NCBI GenBank assembly: GCA_037179385.1 | Contig: CM074180.1 | Span: forward strand, 27,943,455 to 28,007,454 | DNA from: Holothuria scabra | Lineage: Eukaryota; Echinodermata; Holothuroidea; Aspidochirotida; Holothuriidae | DNA: 64,000 nt | Reading direction: 5' to 3' | In this document: piece by piece, positions 21,913 through 34,655 of the stretch | Position numbering within the stretch: position 1 is the first letter of the stretch | Layout: every line of letters starts with the position of its first letter | The notes under the pieces: model-generated | Database searches by the model: none | Told to the model about the DNA's origin: nothing | Seen by the model: the letters and a program-made list of their open reading frames with translations, nothing else | Position numbers and translations under genes: made by a program

Positions 21913-22042
21913 GTCTCTCTAGTCGTTGTGGCCAAATTTTCAGGTAGCTGCTTGCAGTTTTGAGCTCCGCGCGAAACAGTAAAGATGGGTGACAGCCGAG
22001 CTCTCCGCATGGGTCCAAAAGGACCCAAACAACGGTAAAGGG
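21913..22042. mobile_element. piggyBac-like MITE fragment next to the KLHL28 exon
   Basis: It is the reverse of the outer half of the 18220 element: GTCTCTCTAG..GTTGTGGCCAAATTTTC, then GACAGCCGAGCTCT, GGGTCCAAAAGGACCC and CAACGGTAAAGGG, then TTAA (22043-22046). The other end is missing. It ends 72 bp before the first base of the exon at 22115. Confidence 0.7.
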
Positions 22043-22117
22043 TTAAGGCCATGTAACCTCCCTGCAAGTTTGTGCCCTTATTTCATCTAATTATGAAAAT
22101 TTATCTTTTTGCAGAAT

Positions 22118-23061
22118 ATGGATGACCCAGCAGATGCAGGGTCTGAAGATTCCTCCAACTCAGGCTACGAAATATCTGAACATTCCAACAAAATAATGAG
22201 AGGCCTGTTTAATCTACGCCAGAGCCAGCATTTGTGTGACATATCACTCAAAGTACAAGGTTACTGCATATATGCTCACAGAGCAGTACTTGCAAGTGCT
22301 AGTCCTTATTTTGCAGCTATGTTTGTGGGGAACCTCTGTGAAAAGGATCAGAAAGAGGTTGAAATAAAATCGGTGGACAAAAATGCTTTAGAAGCCCTAG
22401 TAAATTACATTTATACTGGGAAGATCCAAATTTCCATCTCAAATGTTCAGGCTATCCTTGCTGCTGCTAATCTTATCCAAATGAAGGATGTGAAGCAGTT
22501 ATGTTGTGATTTTCTGGAGAAGAATCTTGACACCTCCAATTGTTTGGGAATTACCCATTTTGCCGAAGCCCATGCTTGTCAGGAGTGGGCGGCCACGGCA
22601 AGGCAGTACTGTGGGCAACACATTGAAGCACTGCTGAAAAGTGATGAATTTTATCAACTTGACCCAAACCAGCTGGTTATCTTGCTTCAGCAAGACAATT
22701 TGTCAGTAAAGTGTGAGGAATCCGTCCTAGAAATTCTGTTGAGATGGATTGAATATCTACCAAGCATTCGATGTGGGCATCTTCCATGGTTATTGCAGTG
22801 TGTAAAATTACCATTGATGACTTTAAGATACTTACAGAATCTTCTCAGTGAGGCTGATGAGGAAAATGCAGAAAAATATGCCTTTCTTCAGGCAATGCCC
22901 CCATGTAGGGAACAAATTTGTAAGGCCATTGAGTATCACTTGAATCCAGAGGAGAGGATTTTGTGGAGGAAAGATTTTCCATATATGATAAGACCTAGAC
23001 AAGCAGCAAAACAGATTTGTGCTGTTGGTGGCAAAAATGGTCTCTTTGCTACCTTGAAGAG
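22118..23061 (+). CDS. KLHL28-type exon with start codon (BTB and BACK)
   Basis: ATG 22118 (MDDPADAG) lies 3 bp after the acceptor, giving an N-terminus close in length to known family members. An in-frame TTG at 22109 lies in the intron and is not a start. The donor is AG/GTATGA at 23062. The frame continues past the donor to 23170, but this is intronic read-through. Confidence 0.88.
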
Positions 23062-26000
23062 GTATGATTATGAATCACTTTATATGTTGTTGCTTGATTG
23101 TTTTGGGATGAAAAAGAAAACCTTTGCAGTTGTGATGGCATATGTGTTTGTGTATGTACAGTATATATGAGACCAGCAGCTGGTATATAGGTTATTTTAG
23201 ATTACTGTACCATGCCATAGTTCAAACTCAGGATTATATTAATATACTGTATGAAGACTGAACTTGACTACGCCTCTCTCTCTCTAAGAAGAAAGAGCAT
23301 TATAAAAATTATTTGTCATTTAGATGCTAAAAAAAACTCTCTAAGGATTGTTGTCTTTTTTGCTGGCAAGTCTTTGCTGAACAAATTTACTTCTTAGTTA
23401 CTTGAAATTTTTCACATAAAATGTTGATATGATATAAAATTTCTTCAAACTGAAGTATACAGTAAGGTGACTCCCAGTGAGGAACCAAAATAATGCCACC
23501 TACTAATTGCACATACCTGCAATTATTAGCTTGGGTGTTTGCAACCTGTTTGTTTAGAGCTGGTCCTAACATCCGTTGATGCCTGCAATCAAATGACTAG
23601 CCTAATAAAGTAGGTTAAATGAAGGTTTAGCAACACACCGACAAAAATGTGCTATGTAATGTCACCTAGATAGGTACAGTAGGTTTATAAGGATAACATT
23701 TTTCAAGACATTACCCAAGCCCTCCCCTGCTCCAGCCTGCAGAGGCAACTTCCCAATACAATGGCCTCACAAAACTAGAAACAATCCTTGTTGGTTTCCT
23801 TCACTGTCAGCTACTGTAGCTTCCAAGGGTAAATTACATTGATCAAAAAGTGTTACTAATGGACATATCTAGTAAAAGCATGGGTTTCAAGGGCTACCTT
23901 AGTTCTTTTGAAAGTTAAAGTTATGTGAAATCACTCCGTCAGACCCTTGGTGCAGTTTACATTGTTTTGATGTTTAGAAAGGCTAAGTTACAGGTCTTAT
24001 CCTCTTGACCAGACTAGAATTTTTGTAGTAGTCCACAGAAATTTTCAATTGGCTCAGTTCTTTGATTGACAGCTAGTTCAAAAAATGCCGAGTTCCCTTA
24101 ACTCATGAGGCAGCATCCATGTGCTTAGAGTGTTTTGAATGATTACACATTGGGGTCTTGTATACTCACTCTGAGGCAATTAACTGAGATTGTCTTGATG
24201 AGGACAAATTTTATATAGTTGTGGGAGGGGCTTAAGTATGTAAGTTAGGAGAAATGGAACTGTTTGGGGTGAGAGGGATTAGACCTTTAAAAGCAATGTT
24301 GGCCATTTAATTGGTCAGTAGTATCACAGTACAGTAATATAATCCCAACATTTCTATGTAATGATACTGAAATTAGAAAAATTATTACAGGGTTATTCCA
24401 TAAGTAAGGGGGCCAAACTATGACATGACATAGTTTTGGACCTTACATTGATGAATCACCATTGTGAGAAACAATATTTTGATTTGTTACATAAACTAAT
24501 TAATGTGAAAATTATGCCAAGTTAGTCCCATAAATAGGTGTAGGCTTTGTGTACACCCTCCAAACAGCCTCATGTCGAAAGCTATGGAAAAATATCAGTT
24601 CTCTATAAATATTGTTATCAGGCATACGCCTTTTTCACACTTGCTCTCTTCTCAACATTTTTTTTTGCAAGAATTGTACAAAGAAAACATAAAACAAAGA
24701 CAAAATCCAGCATTTGAAATGGTTACTTGCTATGTAATAGTTTTGCCTCAAAAGTCTTACAGTAATTTTAGCTTATTTCCCATCAAAACTAGGAAAATTT
24801 ACTTCCACAATTTAAATTTTGTGGGTTCTGTGTAATTATGGATGGTGGCAAAATTAAAGCACAATAATGACTATGTCTGGATTTTACTCACAAGACAGTT
24901 CCCATTTACAGAATGTTCATACCAGTGGTACAGTACCCTAATTTATGGAATTTCCCTACTACATGATGAAACTTAATGCTTTAATAACCAAACAATTTCC
25001 ATTTTATGTCTTCTAAACAAACTAAATGGTATTTCTCTTTGCAGCTTTGAAATTTGTCATGAAGACCTCAGTGAATGGAAGGAAGCAACTCCACTGAATT
25101 GCCGTCGACAAGAGTGTGCCGCTGCTGTTGTTAACAAATGCCTCTACATCATAGGGGGCATTAAGTGCTACACACGCAATGGTACTACGTTTCGTTGTCA
25201 CGACAACAGCATGGAAAAGTGGAACCCAAAAACTAATGTTTGGACATCTGTTACCAAAATGAGCAAGTGTCGCAGTAATCATGGTGTAGCAGTTCTGAAT
25301 GGCCTCATTTATGCTATGGGGGGTTATGATGGTCAGTTTTACCTGAAAAGTGTAGAAGTCTACACTCCAGCAAAGAACCAATGGAAGACAGTTTCATCTA
25401 TGAACAAAAGCCGCAGTATATTTAATGCTGCTGCAATTGATGGCATAATCTATGCACTTGGTGGATATGGGCCTAATTACCTTAACAGGTAAGATTGCTG
25501 CTGACATTGGATTGGTCAGTTGTTTTAAGGAGGGCAATTGACAGAGTGTAAGTTAAGGCTTTGTTTGCTGTTATCAAAACTCAGTTTTATCAAAACAGAT
25601 CTTCAAAACAGTGTTTGCTGACAAATTTGGCAGTGTCAAATAGGGTTAAATTGGAAGATCTCATCTGGACATGTAGATGCTACATACAGTATTGAGTATC
25701 AGGAAATTGAATTAAGAAACTGTAGACATAGAATGATTGCAGATTTCTTTTGAAGAGAATTCAAATTTTGTTTGAGTTCACTGAAAACCAAATTCTTACA
25801 TAAATACATATGAGCACATCTTGCCATACAGAATGTGGTACAAGAACATTTAAGGTCAGGAGAGGATATATTTGATAGGAATTTTTATTTGTAATTGAAA
25901 GTTGGAATCAGAACTGAGTATGCGTAATTATAAGGCCTTCATGTGCTAAAGAATTTGATATTATTAGGAGTGTCTTGAGGTCTAAATAAGTGATTTCTAT

Positions 26001-29000
26001 AAATTGCATTTGTATCTAAAATTGGGATAGAACCCCAAATTGGTAAACGTACCATCACTTTCCTCGAAAACCCTTCAGACCACCTGTTGGTCATTAGGGG
26101 TTATTGGAGGTCAAATTTGCAATTGTGTTTGATAATCATGGAATTTGGAAGGTGTTTCACAAAAGTATTTGGAAGGTGTATATGACAATTATGTCAGTAA
26201 TCCTGGATGTCAGTTGGAGATCACCAGGGGTCAATTGAGGTAAATAATTTACATGAAACCTTATTGTAAATATACATGCATTCAACCTTTTTTGCCAGAT
26301 AATCACTGTGGTGGAGATTGAACACATTCAAATTCACATTTCAAAGAATTACTATGCATGGGTGTATAATACTTGGCATGAGAAGTTTAGGTGATAGTAA
26401 CCATTTAAAGGTTTCAAATTTCTGAAGTTCACTTGTGATTGTGTTTTACATATACATATTTAAAAGTCTATAAGCAAGCTGACTTTTAAGTTCCTGCATT
26501 GACCTTACAATCTTATCAGAAGAAATAAAAAAAATGAAATTGAAGTAATTACTTCCATAAAAATTTTTAGCATGAATTGCATCAGTCGGAGAGGATTTCA
26601 CTATTGGTGCTCTAGTTTTGTACAACTGGGTGAAAAGACACTTCATCTTGAAAGTATTTTTTTTGCATTTCTTAGTGTGGAGAAATATGATCCAGAGAAG
26701 AACAAGTGGCTACTGGTGTCACCCATGACCCATCCACGAATAAACTTTGGTGCAGCAGTTGTGGACAACTTTATCTATGTTGTTGGGGGACATGATGGTG
26801 CAACTCATCTCAAGAGTATGGAGAAATATGACCCACATCAAGATAAATGGCAATCAGTGACTCCCATGACCAAAGCTAGAACAGGTACTATGGCTCTTTG
26901 TATGGAACACTCTCCTCTTTCCTTTTGTTTTTTTAAGAAGCTGTCTTTACTTTATCTTTATTACTTACGTAGATGTGGATGGTAAAAGTTTGGAAACTGA
27001 GAGGCTCTTTCCCAGGAAATATTTGCATTTGAAAGAAATTTTGGCAGTTGGAAGAAAGTTTCCCTTTTCTGTGCATGAAAATATAAGGAGAATCATGGGT
27101 GTTCATACTCTTTTCCTAGGAAACAATTTTTTTCCAGCCGTACTTATAGTACTGGAACTAAGCACTGTAAGAAATGTTGCAATGGTAGTGTGATACCATG
27201 GAGCTCTTGAAAATGGTAGGCCACATAAAAGGGATGGGTGACTCTAATTGTTCTTGTCATCTGTTGGATTTTAAATATTTCTTGGCCTGATTCCAGCCAT
27301 TGCCATAAAATTACTCGTCATCAAAGGAAAGGAAAAAGAAAGATATTCTAGTGTTTTCAAAGCTTACAGTGGTTTTAAGGATTTAGTATGTTCAATTAAC
27401 TTATATGGGTATATGTTTCATTGTTTTAGGAATAGTGCCACACTGTTTCAAAGTTCATATGCAAAAGTTTGACTTTCTCTTATTGCTGAAAAGAATGCTT
27501 CTAAATAATGGAAGAAATCAAAATAACAAAGGAATTTGATCAGTGGAAAGTGCATTTACAGTCGTTGAGACGAAGAGACTAATAAAAATCTATACTACTT
27601 GATGGCAACCTTGATCACAAAGTGTTGTGACTATCAGTCTTTCTTAAATTTGAACCTTTTAGAGCATCATGGTCAGTATCATTCTCTCATGAAGAAGAAG
27701 TCAAGCAAATTTTAAAGAATAAGTAAAGGACCTGCCAATCAAAATATCTCCTTACAAAGAGAATTAAAACTCTCACAATACTGGTATTGTTTGAATAAAT
27801 TTGATTGGAGTGAGTGCTTTAACTCCATCCATAATAGCTGGTGATTCTCTGTGATAGTTTGGGAGTCAAGAATAAATTCCTACTTAAAATTGTTTGTATT
27901 TGTTTCTGTGTTAAGAAGCACCATTTGCAATAATTGATATCAAATTTAAAGTGCATCACAATTTCCTGTATATTAAATACATCCATAAAATGTTATAAAT
28001 GCAACATTAGATCCTTTTGACTAGCAATTAGAAAGAGAGAGGAATATATTTGGTATATGTCAAATTTTGTCCACTGTAAAATGTAATTTAAAATGACCTA
28101 CATCAAAAGTGTATCCCATGTGTCATTGATAAAGCCCTCAAAAAGTTTAAGACCAGTCTGTTAATTAAAATTTCAGTAGGTTAAAAAAACCCAGATAAGC
28201 TGGAAGATAAGCTGGAAAATATTGCTGCACAAATAAAAAAAATACAGGCTAATTTTTGTGTACCAAGGAGAGTCATTTAAAAAGATTGTTTTTATTTGAA
28301 TGCTTGTCTCAAAGAAGTAGTTCACTGAACTACATTGTTGAGAAATAGGGACTGAAACAGAGACAAAAGTGAACATCATATGTTTGCAATTACAGCAGAA
28401 AGTTAAACCCATCAAAGACCTTTTTCCAAGAAGCAATTACAAAGGATTGTAGGATGGGGTTGCGGTATGAACTATTTTTCTCAATGTCATTTTACCATGC
28501 CGAAAAATAACACATAACATTCTATCTCACAATCCTTTGTAATAGCTACTGCGCTTGAAAAATAATCTATGCTTGCAGATTGAAAAATGAAATGGATACT
28601 GACTATACTGCTTTTATATTTCAAAAGAAATCTGATTGAAAAATTCAACCAATGAAAAACAATCTTCTCAAATGGTTCTTTTTGAGTTGCATGGATGGCA
28701 CCAAGATATTTTGATAGGAGGTGGGCAAAACATGAGTTGAGTGTTCCTCTTCTTCTTGTTGATTCAATTCACTCCGTTTCCACATAAATGTAGGGGTGGC
28801 CACCCCCCCCCCCCCACACCTCCCTGACGCTGCCTCTATTGAATTATCTAAACATGATGTCAGAAATGATGTTAACTTCACCATGAAAAGTTTACACCAT
28901 TTAATTTTAAAGACATACTGATGAATGCATGGTATTTTTTTGTCCATTTTAGCTCTGCATTTTACCTTAGGACTGTTTTCATTTGGTCCATTGGTCTAGC

Positions 29001-29203
29001 AGTAAAAATACACTCAATGGTCCTGTTCTTTGTCTACAGGTCTTGGAGTGACTGTTTTAGGTGGATGCATTTATGCAGCAGGTGGCCATTCAGGATCAGT
29101 GTACTTGAATGAAGTGGAGCGGTATGACCCGGTGACCGATTCATGGACATTTGCAACTAGCATGAACAACTGCAGATGTAACTTTGCATTTGTAGCATTG
29201 TGA
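22118..29203 (+). CDS. BTB-BACK-Kelch protein, KLHL28-type (gene span, four coding exons)
   Basis: Joining 22118-23061, 25045-25488, 26676-26884 and 29040-29203 gives 586 codons; human KLHL28 is about 570. All junctions are GT-AG with matching phases (2, 2, 1). Residues about 30-140 form a BTB domain (LCDISLKV, AHRAVLASASPYFAAMF), about 145-250 a BACK domain, and about 300-586 six Kelch repeats (CAVGG, YIIGG, YAMGGYDG, YALGGYG, YVVGGHDG, YAAGGHSG, with W about 30 residues later). The first Kelch blade (CAVGGKNGLF) and the end CRCNF..AL match my memory of KLHL28 rather than KLHL20. Such proteins link substrates to CUL3 ubiquitin ligase in the cytoplasm; that role is inferred by family. A 5' non-coding exon must lie upstream, because an acceptor (TTTTTGCAG) ends at 22114. 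Confidence 0.9.
23062..25044 (+). other. KLHL28-type intron 1; contains a dispersed repeat
   Basis: It is 1983 bp with GT-AG ends and contains the MITE-like repeat at 24040-24296. Nothing else was recognised. Confidence 0.8.
24040..24296. mobile_element. MITE-like repeat (copy 2) in intron 1
   Basis: It matches 14215-14482: CAATTGGCTCAGTTCTTTGA, GATTACACATTGGGG, TTGTGGGAGGGGCTTAAG, GGAACTGTTTGGGG and a final CCTTTAAA. It is diverged, perhaps 70-75 percent identical by eye. Confidence 0.6.
25045..25488 (+). CDS. KLHL28-type exon 2 (Kelch blades 1-3)
   Basis: The acceptor TTCTCTTTGCAG ends at 25044 and the donor AG/GTAAGA begins at 25489. The split codon AG+C gives Ser. It encodes SFEICHEDLSEW, YIIGGIKC, MEKWNPKTNVW, YAMGGYDGQFYLKSVEVY and YALGGYGPNYLN. 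The 148 codons have no stop. Confidence 0.9.
25489..26675 (+). other. KLHL28-type intron 2; diverged satellite-type remnant
   Basis: It is 1187 bp. Between about 26090 and 26240 there are GGTCATTAGGGGTTATTGGAGG and CACCAGGGGTCAATTGAGG words, resembling a decayed monomer of the 46 kb satellite. Confidence 0.6.
26676..26884 (+). CDS. KLHL28-type exon 3 (Kelch blades 4-5)
   Basis: The acceptor is CATTTCTTAG, the donor ACAG/GTACTA. It completes blade 4 (SVEKYDPEKNKW) and encodes YVVGGHDGATHLKSMEKY. The phase is 2 in and 1 out. Confidence 0.9.
26885..29039 (+). other. KLHL28-type intron 3; small palindrome and element remnant
   Basis: It is 2155 bp and holds a 112 bp fold-back (28435-28546). A remnant with GGATGGCACCAAG (28691) and GGGGTGGCCACCCCC (28793) resembles termini of the hAT-like element. 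Confidence 0.6.
28435..28546. repeat. 112 bp fold-back sequence
   Basis: ATTACAAAGGATTGT(A)GGAT at the left pairs with ATCTCACAATCCTTTGTAAT at the right. The loop is about 60 nt. Confidence 0.6.
29040..29203 (+). CDS. KLHL28-type terminal exon (Kelch blade 6)
   Basis: The acceptor TTTGTCTACAG ends at 29039. It encodes GLGVTVLGGCIYAAGGHSG, VERYDPVTDSW and the C-terminus NNCRCNFAFVAL, with TGA at 29201-29203. Part of this exon and its 3' flank is duplicated at 29596. Confidence 0.9.
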
Positions 29204-29595
29204 AGAGATGTCATGCACTAGTTGAAAGGCAAAGAACTTTTGACATGTATGGTTACCAGAGATGCCACCAGGGAATCAAGGTAGACGGGTGAAACTGGTC
29301 AAGTTTGGCTGTGTGCAGCTACTGGAAACAAGAGGCATCATTCAGACCCTACTAGGGAATTTATTTTTTCATCTTACTTCCCTTGTCATTGTCATTAAAA
29401 GGTAAACAAAATAGGAATAATCATCCTCACACATTTCATTCTGGCTGTATTCCTGGTGCAACACTGCTAGTGATATTTATTTAGCTCCCACCAGCTATAT
29501 GTTGAACCTTGGAAAAAGACAAATTACCTGAGGATCAAAACTGCTTCATATCAGAACACTGTGGCAAAAGGTAGAGGGAACTTGCATGATGATCA

Positions 29596-29790
29596 GATTC
29601 ATGGACATTTGCAACAAGCATGAACAATGATAACTGCATATGTAACTTTGTAACATTGTGAAGAGATGTGTACTTTGTTGAAAGACAAAAATGTTTTGTC
29701 AAGAGTGTTTACTTGAGATGCTGCCAGGAATTCGAGGAAGACAACAGATATAAACTGGTCGTATCAGTCATTCTTCAGTCCCTGGAAATT
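29596..29790 (+). pseudogene. Duplicated tail of the KLHL28-type terminal exon and 3' UTR
   Basis: It matches 29138-29345. The copy still reads DSWTFATSMNN, then a small in-frame change, then CNFVTL and TGA, so the frame to the stop is kept. Downstream similarity continues through GTGAAGAGATGT, GTTGAAAG(A/G)CAAA and AAACTGGTC. There is no acceptor directly in front, so it is probably untranslated 3' UTR sequence. Confidence 0.7.
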
Positions 29791-30589
29791 ATATATAGTT
29801 CTCAGTGATGTCACAACTAGGCATTTGCAACTGCCTGTCTGAGAGCAAGCTTGTACATACTTACAGCAGTTGTCCTCAAATATGGCTGAAATATGCCACA
29901 TGGCATGGGCATTGATCTTGGAGGAAGGGGGGGGGGATTGCCTTACCAATGAAAATAGGGGGTGCAAACATTTTGCTCCCCCCCAATAATGTAAAAAAAA
30001 AGATATGCAGAATTAAAACAACAACAAGCAGAATAAACAAAATGCAACATAGTAGTGTACATATGACTCTAGGGCTTCTAGGAAACATAGTTTGAGGCTA
30101 GTTTGGAGCAATAATACTGCATTTAATGGGCCATCTATCTGTGTTTTCTGTATGTGTCAATGCAAATGTGTGTACATGTTTGCTTTTGTGTGAATAGCGA
30201 GTGTGCGCTCACATTTGTATAGGTGGATTACTAGACAAGTCCTGTCATGGACAGGATCTGAGGTTCTGGCCGTTGGAAAATTTTAGCCCACCCAATTCAC
30301 AAACCAGATCAATGCCCCTACCACATGGGAAGAATGTCATGTGAGAACTGTCTATAGAGAACAAGATGGATACATCCTGTATCATTAAGGCCTTAATGAT
30401 TCATCTTCTCATTATAACTAACCCCCTGCAGCCACTCACCTGATATTAAGTAATCTGAAAAGTTCCCGTTCACTGCCACCTACATACTATTAAGTAAAAT
30501 TGTAGCCTAGTTGTCAACCCCTTGGCTCAAAAGGGTGATAATATAGTAATAGTTATGGGCCCTGGCAGTGGAATGAATCAAAAATTTTC

Positions 30590-30790
30590 TAAGCAAAACA
30601 GGATTAATTATTGTCACACCTTTTCATCTTGATTGCATCCCTATTCCCTCGTGCATACTGCTAGTGATATTTATTCTCCTCCAGTCCCTTATATTTTACA
30701 CCTGAAAAAGGAAAGTTTGTATATCAAAATTTTAGCATATCAACTCAGTGGCAACCAAGGAGGATATTGGGAAGGAAGAGGACATGTCCA
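30590..30790 (+). repeat. Second duplicated 3' flank segment
   Basis: It resembles 29400-29575: TGCTAGTGATATTTATT, then a CTCC(A/C)..CC block, then GAAAAAG(A/G)..A and ATCA(A)AA. With the 29596 copy this suggests the KLHL28-type 3' region grew by repeated local duplication. Confidence 0.5.
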
Positions 30791-30837
30791 CCCAACCCCC
30801 ACACTTGGATCACTACTATGCTAAGTGGTATAGGTAC

Positions 30838-30843
30838 AATAAA
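30838..30843 (+). terminator. Possible KLHL28-type polyadenylation signal AATAAA
   Basis: It is an AATAAA hexamer in good context (TACAATAAAGTG), followed by T-rich sequence (30856 on). A 3' UTR of about 1.6 kb would result. No transcript evidence is available. Confidence 0.35.
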
Positions 30844-33800
30844 GTGATCTAATATAGCAATTGATTTGTTTTAATTTGTTAGTTGGCACATTTCCCTTGT
30901 ATGTGCAATAACATGAGTGGAACAGACATTAATTGGGACTAATGAATTTCTTCCAGATGTGACAGCTCCTTTACAATTGTGATATTTTTGTAAGGTGAAT
31001 GTTTGTAAGGTGTGAGTATCAGGCCTTGTTTACAAATCACCCCTCAGAAACTTAATACCCCTCAGAAATTAATGAATGCATACTTGCCAACTGTTTTGGT
31101 TTAATTGGAACAGTACACTTTTCTGAGTTTATTTAAAACCCATAAATATGGGAGTGTTTCAATTTTCTGACATTTAGCATTAAAAGAAAAATACTAAAAA
31201 TGATCAAAACATTTAGAGAGGAGTTTTGCTTTCTTAATCCCACTCACTGAAGTTATAGCTTTTGCACTCACCGTGCACAGTGAATCATCTGCTACGTGTG
31301 TTCCGTTTCTGAGATGGCAATGTTAGCAAGTATGTGAGTGTGGTAGATGTGCTGTTTCATTAATCTTTAATAGGTTTATGTGCATTCCAAATCTTCATTA
31401 GAAGTGCAAAAAATCACACTCCTCACAATGGTTTTAGGTGAGTGATGGTGTGTGATTGCACTTGCATGCTTCTAATTTCAAAGCCTGTTGTATTCATGGT
31501 CCTTTATCTGAAAGAACATCTCCTTCACAGGGAAATACTGGTCTTAAAAAGCACAGGAATTTCAAATAAATTAAAAATTTTGTTAATGTCTTCATAATAA
31601 GAATCTTGTAAACCAGTTCCAAATTTCTTCAAGGAGCAGTATTGTGCAATGGTCAAAGGTCAAAAATTACTCTTTTATGTGTTTACATCTTGTGGCAGAA
31701 TGTTAAACAAACATCCTAGCTCATAATTAAGGATGGGTAACTGAAAATTCCATTGTGGGGAGATGCCATTGTGCACATGTCAGAAAAAATACCCTTATAT
31801 CATTCTCGTCAGGAACGGTTCATAGTACTTATTACATGCCCATTTAAGCATTTGAAAATGTCCATGAAGGTTGACATTTGATAGCGCTTTATCTCAGAAT
31901 AAGCTGGAAGGGGATGTAACCCTTCAGTGCACTTTAATTTATTTGATTCCCTTTTTGCCAACACTTATGTCAGGATTTGTTGTCAGTTGTTATTTGAACC
32001 CCAAAGTTGTTGGGCTTCTTTTGTTCCAGAATGGTAATCAAATCTGCTGCTCATTGAAGCAGCTAATAGGAGTAATGAACCAGTGGCCGGGTATTATAAT
32101 TAGGAAACGCAGTTTTTCCCTAAAAACTGTGGCAGCCATGAGGGATCTCCTTAAAGGCTTACATCCCGTAATGCATGCATTTATAAATGTGCTCTTGTGA
32201 AAATACCATAGAAATTGACCTTATCTTGACTTAACTTCAAACCAGTCCTTCATTTTGCTACCAGTTGCTCTTAAAGGGAAATATTGCATTTGTTTTGCAA
32301 GAAAAATTCATCCTTTTAGAACTAATATTGATTAACAGAGGGTGATAGATTATCAAAAATGAGGCAGTATGGTAGCCTTCTTTTCAAGAAATTAGTTTTC
32401 TACACATAGAAATTCAGTTGTTTGTTGCTGAAGAATATTTTGTTCACCCAAACTTTCCCCATTTCAAGTGATGCAATGTCCATGGCTCTTCTTGTGCATA
32501 GTATTTTGAAAAGATATAGCTATTGCTGGGGTCAGTGATTAAGACTGAATTGTTGGATAGTGTCTGAGCCATTTTATTTGTACTCTTTGTGGGAGCATCT
32601 TAAACACAATGTTTCCCTTTAACAGAAAGAAGACATGTGCAGATATAAACTTGGAACTTGTCTATTCAAGGTGAATTGTCAAGTAGCTTTCACTCTAGAA
32701 TGCATTCTCACAGAAAGAAATTTACCACTTTGTAGCTCATGGAGAAGTTGTTCACTCAATCTGTTGAATTTTCAAATGATGAAAGATCAAAATCTTCATA
32801 ATGTGCAACTTTGGGGATATGGAAAGCTATTGTCAGCTTAGGCATAGGATGCTGTCATCTGGAGTGTAAGATGGCAGGGGGTGGAGCATTATTTAACTTT
32901 CCACAAAGAGTCTAGATACAAGTTGTGTCTCCATCCTAACAGCTCTATCATGCAGTTATATGGCTGAGAGGAGTAAGTCCCCTAAAAGTTTATCTTTGTC
33001 TAATGAACATAACTTGCATGACTGGTTCATGATATTTCCTCTCTGTACCAAATTGATGCAATTTTTCCTTTTGAAAGCACTTAAAAGTTACCTTATAATG
33101 CACACCCTTCTTAGTTGCAAAGTGATGTAGCAAAAAGAGGAATTGATTTGAAAAAAATTATTTGCATGAAAAAAGTGTAACTTTTTGGACAGGCTCACAA
33201 GGTCAGTAGTATGATCATATGTGTATAAGTGAACATAAAGAAAAACACCAAAGGGAGCATGCAAGTAGAAGAATGTACACTAAAGTTCACAGAAGTTCAC
33301 CAAAATGATTGGACAGCTTCATATTTTAGCACTTCAAGTTTTCATGATGGGATTATATAATGCTTAAAAACTTTATTGACTTTTGTATTTCCACATCTCT
33401 TATCTGCAAAATTAGGCAGGTGAGAGCCATACCATTCAAACAGACAGAGAGAGAAAAAAAATGGCTGGAGTTATCCTCTCCCTTTTCTTTCCAAGCAATT
33501 CTCATGTCATGTTAAAAAAGAGGATTTGCCTAACTGTGCCAAATTTATTGACAATATTTATTTTGGATCTTTAGACTTATTCAGAGGGCACATGTGGATG
33601 ATTTTCGATACTATATAATTATATGGTAAAATAATTTTGAATGGTGTCAAATTTTCACCATTACAAAATTTACTGTCATTGTGCATCAAACTAAACCAGG
33701 TACCACTTGATTTCCATATTGGTACTGCATATAAAACTTTTTCATATTAGCAGTGGGTGTTGACTAGAAAAGCAATAACTAAAATAAATGAAAAACATGG

Positions 33801-34283
33801 GCTGATACCATTCTATGTAACAAGTTTTATTAAAGAAAGCATTTATTATTGAAAAATGGACACAAAAGTGTGTTTGAAAAAGTTTGCATTGTGCAAATAA
33901 TGTTTTATTACTACTGTTGCTGGTTTTTGTCATTCAAAGTTGCTTTTGAAAAGAATTGTTGATGGTGTTTCTCAAAAATTTTGACCTCAATGTGACAAAG
34001 AGCAGAAAAGTTGGGAGTTGAAGGCATTATTGTAGTATTACATACACTTCTATGAAAGTATGTTTGTATTGAAAAGAAGCAATTAAACATAATTTACATT
34101 TTTCTTTCAAAATCCATAAAGTTGGCATAAAAATGTCATTATTCTGTAATTAGAAGTTCATGCAGTTGTCTTGCCTTTTGTTTATCTTACATCATCACAA
34201 TGTATTTGGTATTCAGTATTTCTGCTCTGAAACATGCTTTGTATGTTTTAGCAAATTCAACAGTAGCTTAAATTAATTTGCTT
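30844..34283. other. No gene seen
   Basis: AT-rich intergenic sequence. Open frames at 31871 and 32635 show no domain, start context or splice support. Confidence 0.5.
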
Positions 34284-34395
34284 ATTGGTTTTGATGATAA
34301 GAGAAACCAGTGCAGTCATGATGGTGCATATGTATATGTGTGTGTATGGCTATGTTTGTATGTCTTTATGGGTGTGGGTGTGTTTTTATTGTAAA
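34284..34395. repeat. Leader of the satellite-associated repeat with TG-rich run
   Basis: TTTGATGATAAGAGAAACC, GCAGTCATGATGG and a TATGTG-rich stretch match 45795-45900, where the same leader precedes the satellite. No satellite monomers follow here. Confidence 0.65.
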
Positions 34396-34554
34396 TGTGG
34401 GACATGAGCATTTTTTCTTCAGACAGGTGTGGATACACCAGCAAATGGAGATATCCCCTATTGCAAAATGCTAAATTTGCCATGAAATTGAATTTTTCAC
34501 CTTTGAAAGATGTGCCACTGTAAGTTTAAAGCATTCTGGAGTTTTCCCTATTTT

Positions 34555-34655
34555 CCATGGTGGCACCAGGATTTCACAAGTGGGAAGGGGTGGGAGAAAT
34601 GGAGGGCAGGAGAAATTGTTGGGGGGGGGGGGAAACAATTTCCCGCAAAAGGCAA
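34555..34655. repeat. Remnant with hAT-like terminus and poly-G
   Basis: GGTGGCACCAGGATTTCACAAG resembles the left end of the 18061 element (GGGGTGGCGCCAGGATTTG). A G tract follows at about 34620-34632. Confidence 0.4.

Noticed and set aside
22109..22117. Start of the KLHL28-type frame at TTG 22109
   Set aside because: These bases are the end of the splice acceptor (TTTTTGCAG) and three exon bases; ATG 22118 is the first real start.
23062..23170. Continuation of the BTB-BACK frame to a stop at 23170
   Set aside because: A good donor lies at 23062 and the Kelch sequence continues in phase at 25045; the extension has no Kelch features.
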